NCBI GenBank assembly: GCA_015499985.1
Contig: JAAAUF010000310.1
Span: 1-40,793, forward strand
Origin: Haplosporangium gracile
Lineage: Eukaryota; Mortierellomycota; Mortierellomycetes; Mortierellales; Mortierellaceae
Reading direction: 5' to 3'
DNA length: 40,793 nucleotides
The notes beneath the pieces were generated by a model. That model was not told the origin of the DNA, did no database searches, and was given only the letters and a program-made list of their open reading frames with translations. This document shows, in pieces, positions 35,964 through 40,793 of this stretch (the first letter of the stretch is position 1; each line of letters starts with the position of its first letter). Made by a program: the position numbers and the translations under genes.

Positions 35964-36955
35964 ATGCCAGCAACATACACAAAGGAGGACACAATCACAG
36001 ACGCAGAGGCCGTCAAGAAGGCATACAAGCCCTCACACCCCGGACTATTTGAAGTCATCTACGCCGAAGGCTCCTTCAATTCTGAACTCGTCGCCTCCAA
36101 GGACTATAAGAAAGATGAGGTTATTGTTGTTGTTGAAGGGACTACTCCAGGACCCAAGAAGTATACCTCTGTTCAAGTCTCGCGGGATCTTCATATTGAA
36201 CTCAACTCTGACCGTAAGTTCGTCTCTTCTTTCTTTGCTAACAATTGAACCTTCAAGCAAGACGAGAGTAGGACGGGCAAGAAAGTGAAGGATAGAATGT
36301 TGAATCTTGGCTTGATAGGCGGAGGATTATTCGGAAGGGCGCTACTCAATCAGGAGTGATCAATGATCCGAGTCGACAAAGAAGCAATTGAGTACTAACA
36401 GTTTTTCTTCTGTGGGATATAGTCGTCTTTTTGAACCACTCTTGCGACCCTTCGGTCTCCCTCGACACGGACAAGATGCAACTCATCGCTAACAGGGACA
36501 TCAAGAAAGGTAAACAAACACGCAAGGAGAAGCAATTCATGAAGAAGGCATTATCCCCAAGTACATCACACACAGATCACAGGAACAAAAGCAAAAGTGG
36601 AAATCATCCCATATTTTTTAAAACCTTGATCCACAAAAAACAAAAAGAAGGAAACCACAATAACACCAACTAACCACACACGCACCTTTCCTTCACCTCA
36701 TTTGTTTATGACGCACATGGATACACAACACAAACAGGAGGACCATTGACATTCTTCTATCCATCAAGCGAATGGGAGATGGACCAGCCCTTCCCTTGCT
36801 GGTGTGGAGCTGAGAAGTGCTGCAAGAGCATCCAGGGCGCAAAATACTTGTCTACCGAGACCATGGACCGGTACTATGTCACTTCGCATATCCACGAATT
36901 GCTTAATGAGCGTGGTCCGGAGGCTGCTGTTGCTCTTCTTACGGAGGCAGCGTAA
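35964..36955 (+). CDS. Small SET-domain protein (putative lysine methyltransferase)
   Basis: Three exons (35964-36213, 36423-36509, 36738-36955) join in frame to 184 residues. The first intron has a perfect TACTAAC branch site. The start at 35964 follows a CT-rich leader; an in-frame upstream ATG at 35751 would add low-complexity residues and is rejected. The N-terminal part (HPGLFEVIYAEGSFNSELVA) aligns with the start of compact fungal SET domains. The core motif NHSCDPSVSL (Asn88-His89-Ser90-Cys91) and the tail LTFFYPSSEWEMDQPF with Tyr120 are present. A post-SET-like cluster CWCGAEKC (Cys133, Cys135, Cys140) is visible. Such proteins transfer methyl groups from SAM to lysines, though substrates of this short fungal class are not known to me. 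It is head to head with the MYST gene. Confidence 0.88.
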
Positions 36956-37689
36956 AGAGTCATGGAGTATGTGCGTACCCATAGCAGTGTGCTTGGATAC
37001 GAGTACGATAATAAAAAGTAGCAAAATACCCCACACTCTCTCTCCTTTTATTAAATGCGCTGTTGGTATGATTACTTTGGATTCAATAATCACAATTTTT
37101 TATAATGTTTAGGGTATGGTTGAAGAAATCGCCACAGGAACAAGAATCGCTGCTCGCCGTCGGAAGGGACGGAATTCGGGTACTTACCAGAAGGGTGATC
37201 GAATCCTCAGTCTTGCTATCGCCATTGCTCGCGTGTTCACTGCTGTCATCTCACGTGCCAGAAGGTAAAATGAGTTGATGACTTCCTTGCTGTCTTTGTT
37301 GTCCTTGTTATTATTGTTATTGGGGCTGGAGTCACTTCCAGTAAGTTATGCGGGAAGGGGTGAGGGGATTTTACAGGTCACGTACTGTCCCGAATGAACG
37401 TTTACCGCTTTGCACTTTCTGCATTATTCTGGCAAAGTTCGTTTTTGACTCAGCGATAAATTTACTCATGTCGTCCTAGAAGATGATATACTGTTGGGAC
37501 TCTGAGTAGTAGTACACCTCAACTTGCAAAACTTGACCAGTGGAGAGTTGACGCAGAGACTGAAGGCGAGTTTCGTCTGTCATTTTTGTACAAGGATGAA
37601 TAGTTGGGCGGAAGCGGTAGTGGTGAAAAGGAATGGAAAGAGAGAAGCAGGAAGAAAGGTGGCGGATGGGAGTAATGCGCGAAAGCTGC
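36956..37689. other. Intergenic stretch with one tiny ORF
   Basis: No clear gene is present. A 50-codon plus-strand frame at 37116-37268 (MVEEIATGTRIAARRRKG at its start, basic, with a hydrophobic middle) has coding-like codons, but I cannot link it to any family or to the SET gene. Confidence 0.3.
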
Positions 37690-38028
37690 GGTGATAAAGT
37701 GGATGCACCCGATTCCTAATTCTTGTCTGCGTTTCCAGGTTTTTTCCTTCAAAGAACTTGTCCTGGACATGGCTTATATCAAGAGGCATGAGTGGAGCTG
37801 TTACGACTTGAGGGAGCTCCATGTACGATACAGGGGACTCAAAGGTTCTTAACTGATCGACAGGAGCATCAATTTTGTCTCTTTGAATAGACGACAACTT
37901 GATACTCACTTGCCGTCTAATGCGTTTGCATTGTCGATGGTCTCTCGCCATCTGCTCCGGTTCGACAAGTTGAAGACCGTCAGTCTCGACACCAAGATCT
38001 ACTGCCTTTCATCGTCTGCTGCAGTATA
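37690..38028 (+). pseudogene. Tandem relic of the F-box/LRR gene, 3' part
   Basis: The plus strand carries FKELVLDMAYIKRHEWSCYD and LRELHVRYRGLK, matching VLDMAVVKEHKWSCQDLREL and LHVQFKGLE of the F-box relic downstream. The bases agree closely, for example the shared GGGAGCTCCATGTAC. After a stop and a degraded middle, RFDKLKTVSLDTKIYCL matches QFDKLRTVSLGTKIYYL. Similarity appears to run on into the 3' flank (38150-38230 against 40060-40130), so this is a decayed segmental duplicate rather than a processed copy. The 5' F-box half is missing. Confidence 0.68.
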
Positions 38029-38299
38029 GTCATTTCCTGGTTGAAGATCTCTTTTCTTTGGAACGTGCAGAACAAGTTGCCTCGTCTAATGCTCTATACT
38101 TCCCCCTCCCTTCTTTGATCCTCTCGAAAGTTGTCCTTTTTCTTTGCGTTTTCATTCGCCGATATATTTCTATCTCGCGCTTCATCTATGCACAACGAAA
38201 ACCGAAAAACATAACAAAAAAAAAGTACGCCGTGTCCATCTGTCCAACTTTTCCATCTTTGCCTTCACAAACGAAAAGTAAAGCAAGTGTATAAAAAGA

Positions 38300-38580
38300 A
38301 GAATCTAATGGATGATGGGAGGTGTGGGGCGTGTAGTTGACAAGGCAGATTTCCAATTATGTCTTTGATTGCTCTCCTTCTGCAGAAACCCTTCCTTTTC
38401 CTGTGTTTCGATGCACGCTTGGGCCGCAATTAATTTATGTTGTGGCTACCAAAACTGTCGTTTCCTTTCCCTCCCCCCCTCTCTTACTTTTTTTTCGCGC
38501 CTTCTCAAACTTCTTTTAAATTCACCTTCCGCGCACTTCCTTTTCTCCCTTCAACCGACCTTCATATCATTAGAATCGAC
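38300..38580 (+). promoter_or_regulatory. CT-rich leader of the F-box relic
   Basis: A pyrimidine-rich stretch (38455-38570) leads up to the ATG at 38581, like the leaders of the intact plus-strand genes. The relic therefore probably still carries its original promoter region. Confidence 0.4.
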
Positions 38581-39959
38581 ATGATCATCAAACCAAAGAA
38601 CCCGCTCGATCTACCCGAGCTCCGTGCTCTCGTAGCCACATACTTCGACCGCAAGGATCTCGTCGTCTGCTTGCGCGTCTCTCGAGACTGGCTCAAGGAC
38701 TTTGTTGGTCCTGTCTGGTATACCATCGACTTCGTCAAGGAAAAGGAGTTTGTCGACCTCCCCGCCAGGTTTTCGCCAAGTATGGCCGTTCAATCTGTCG
38801 AGTACTCAACATCAGTACTTTCAAACAAAACAAAGCCCTGCAGCACCCGAAGGTGGATTCTGTCGTGTCTATGAGCGCTGACAACTTTGTCAATCCGTTC
38901 GATCGAACCCTTCTTTTCGACTTGATTCGTCGCTCCAATGCCGCACTTACGGGACTGGACTTTCGTGGACAGGCGCTATCATGGGCTTCCGATTCGATAA
39001 AGGATCAGAACGGGAACTATTTGGAGGCCGGCACCCTGACTACATGCTTGACACTGTCCCTCGACTCTTCTACTATCGGATCCCGCCTGACTAGTCTGAG
39101 TCTGAACCGCATCTGCTTTTCTCACGAAGGGTTCACTAAGCTTCTTCAGAACTCTTCCAACCTCCACAAGCTGTCACTCTCCAAAGTAATTGTCTCTCAT
39201 TACTAAGAAGCATTTGATGTCTTTGAAGACTCCTCTGTCACGTCTCTTCACGCATCCCTTGCGGAGATATACATTCCATATCCAGTATACGGATGTGCTC
39301 CCTCTTTGCTACATCACTTTTCTCGTCTTGAAGAACGGCACATCACCGCTGTCAATCGATCCAAGCACTGGGGCACCGACGCCAATTTCCGCCGTGAGCT
39401 CCGAGAATGCTGTCCTTGTCTCAAGACACTTCAATTCGACCATGTTGCCGATACCGACAAGCTCTCAGATCTACTTCCTGACTCCTTTCGGAAGCCATAG
39501 TCGTATACATTCTCTGCCAAGAACATTTCCAACTCGATGGTCCTCAGTCTGATCTCTCATAACACACTCACCGCTGTTATCATTATCGACCAATGTACCG
39601 ATGCCACCGCGATGCGACGGGTGTACCTGATCCCCAAGTCTTGCTTGCATCTCGAGGTGCTGGTGATGCGAGCCCTTGTTCTGGATATGGCGGTTGTCAA
39701 GGAACACAAATGGAGCTGTCAGGACCTGCGGGAGCTCCATGTACAATTCAAAGGGCTCGAAAACGCTCAGGCTATTGACGAGTGCCTGAAGATCGTTTTC
39801 TCCCGGAGAAGTCGGTCTTCCACTTACAACACTGTCAACAAGGGCTGGATGCAAATTTTCGACCACTTGTGTCAATTCGACAAGCTGAGGACTGTTAGTC
39901 TCGGCACCAAGATCTACTACCTCCCACTGTCCTGTGAAGGATGTTCTGATAAGTACTGA
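38581..39959 (+). pseudogene. F-box/LRR protein gene with one frameshift and two stops
   Basis: An F-box-like start (NPLDLPELRALVATYFDRKD, then LVVCLRVSRDWLKDFVGPVW) lies in one frame from the ATG at 38581. At the CCCC of 38760-38763 the frame shifts by one base; beyond it the other frame continues coherently as QVFAKYGRSICRVLN. That frame then runs to 39959 through two in-frame stops, TAA at 39204-39206 and TAG at 39498-39500, with normal protein on both sides of each (NLHKLSLSKVIVSHY before, EIYIPYPVYGC after). Leu-rich repeats such as LTSLSLNRICFSHEGFTKLL and CLHLEVLVMRALVLDM follow. Intact relatives act as substrate receptors of SCF ubiquitin ligases. The pattern suggests a recently disabled gene in a family with many copies. 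Confidence 0.75.
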
Positions 39960-40793
39960 AGATCTCCTCCCCTCCTTTTTTGTAGTACTATATTGCGGGA
40001 TGCTTTGTCGATGTTTGCTTTCATCTTTTTGTGATAGTTTCACCTCCTCCTTACTTCTCTCATCGATTTTCCTTTTGCGTTTTATCAAAGCACAGCGAAG
40101 AAAAAAAACACACAAATAAAAAAGTGCCTTCCATAATTATTTTTTTCGCCTCTACCTTTCCTTTTCTTGCTATCCCTATCTAATCTTTAGATGGAGGGCG
40201 AGTAATCTTGGGTGTCTAATGCCATTGTTGTTGTGAGAAACAAGACTGGATTGACTGAAGAACCGATTTGAGCGGGGAGATTGGTGTGGTCTAGGGTCTG
40301 GCGTTTTCTTCAGATGCTGACATATTGCTATGCCTCATCAATGATAATAGATACGCTTTTGTATCCCGTGATATATCTGAATGATAGAAACACAAACCTT
40401 TAATCCGGTTTGCATCGCATGTTGCACATACCCAACAAACAAACGAACTTCCCTCTGAATAGGTGACTTAAGCACCTTGAATCATTTTTTTGTCTTGTTC
40501 TCATTTTTTTTGGTTTCTAGTTTTCTTTTGCTCCGTTATTTCTTTATGGGCTTAAATGGATATGTACTTTTTTCTTTCTTTTTATCCACTGTATTCATTG
40601 ACAACATCTACACGTACATGCATTCAATACTTATTTTACATGTCTGCTTATTCTCATCTTGTCCCTTACTCCCCTCTTTTTTCTACTCTCTTTTGTCTCT
40701 TGCGTTTATTTCTCTCTCCTTTTATATTCTGTGCTGTTGAACATCACGACACAACAACAACAGCTACAAATGACAGCACAACATAGGATAGCC
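39960..40793. other. Right-end intergenic region
   Basis: No gene is seen. The first 170 bases resemble the 3' flank of the upstream relic. The last 300 bases are CT/T-rich on the plus strand and could be the leader of a plus-strand gene that starts beyond the window. Confidence 0.4.

Noticed and set aside
39471..40115. 214-codon minus-strand ORF
   Set aside because: It is antisense to the F-box/LRR relic, whose plus-strand frame has clear LRR spacing and a tandem homologue.

Overview
The window is nuclear DNA of a filamentous fungus, most likely an early-diverging lineage of the Mortierella type (Mortierellomycota). The evidence is short introns (mostly 90-130 bases, GTA-type donors, TAAC-like branch points), CT-rich leaders just upstream of start codons, long disordered Ser/Gln/Glu-rich tails on conserved regulators, an F-box/leucine-rich-repeat relic of the kind expanded in Mortierella, and lineage-restricted proteins. 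The taxon is an inference; no rRNA or other marker is present.

Layout, left to right. 1-2230: a decayed multi-membrane-segment gene (+). 2234-5430: an eight-exon Sds3/Dep1-family subunit of the Sin3/Rpd3 histone deacetylase complex (-). 5431-10970: gene-poor DNA with two relics, including a long broken coding region at about 8534-10545. 10975-14313: the PP2A regulatory B subunit (Cdc55/PR55 family), eight exons (-), with a 1.36 kb first intron, a 10-base last exon and a perfect 22-bp hairpin upstream. 14314-17003: mostly non-coding, with one or two doubtful small ORFs. 17004-19648: an 851-residue lineage-restricted protein (+). 20290-24664: the Cdc14 phosphatase (+). 25980-28082: an intronless 700-residue protein of unknown function (-). 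31429-35342: a divergent MYST histone acetyltransferase, seven exons (-). 35964-36955: a small SET-domain protein (+), head to head with the acetyltransferase. 37690-39959: an F-box/LRR pseudogene and a shorter tandem relic of it (+).

The intact genes are mainly regulators. Cdc14 and PP2A-B are phosphatase components that govern mitotic entry and exit. The Sds3/Dep1 protein, the MYST enzyme and the SET protein act, or are expected to act, on chromatin. The exon structures given here were built by hand from splice signals, and the reading phase was checked across every junction. All five spliced regulator genes (Sds3/Dep1, PP2A-B, Cdc14, MYST, SET) and the 851-residue gene close in frame.

The items most worth a second look are: the MYST enzyme, which keeps its catalytic residues but has Ser in place of a normally invariant Gly in the acetyl-CoA loop; the perfect hairpin upstream of PP2A-B; the PP2A-B last intron, which if retained would append a hydrophobic tail; the disordered insertion that splits Cdc14; the unknown protein at 25980-28082; and two genes whose reading frames break at homopolymers, which may be true pseudogenes or assembly errors. 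I found no convincing tRNA, rRNA, CRISPR array, bacterial-type operon or intact transposon.
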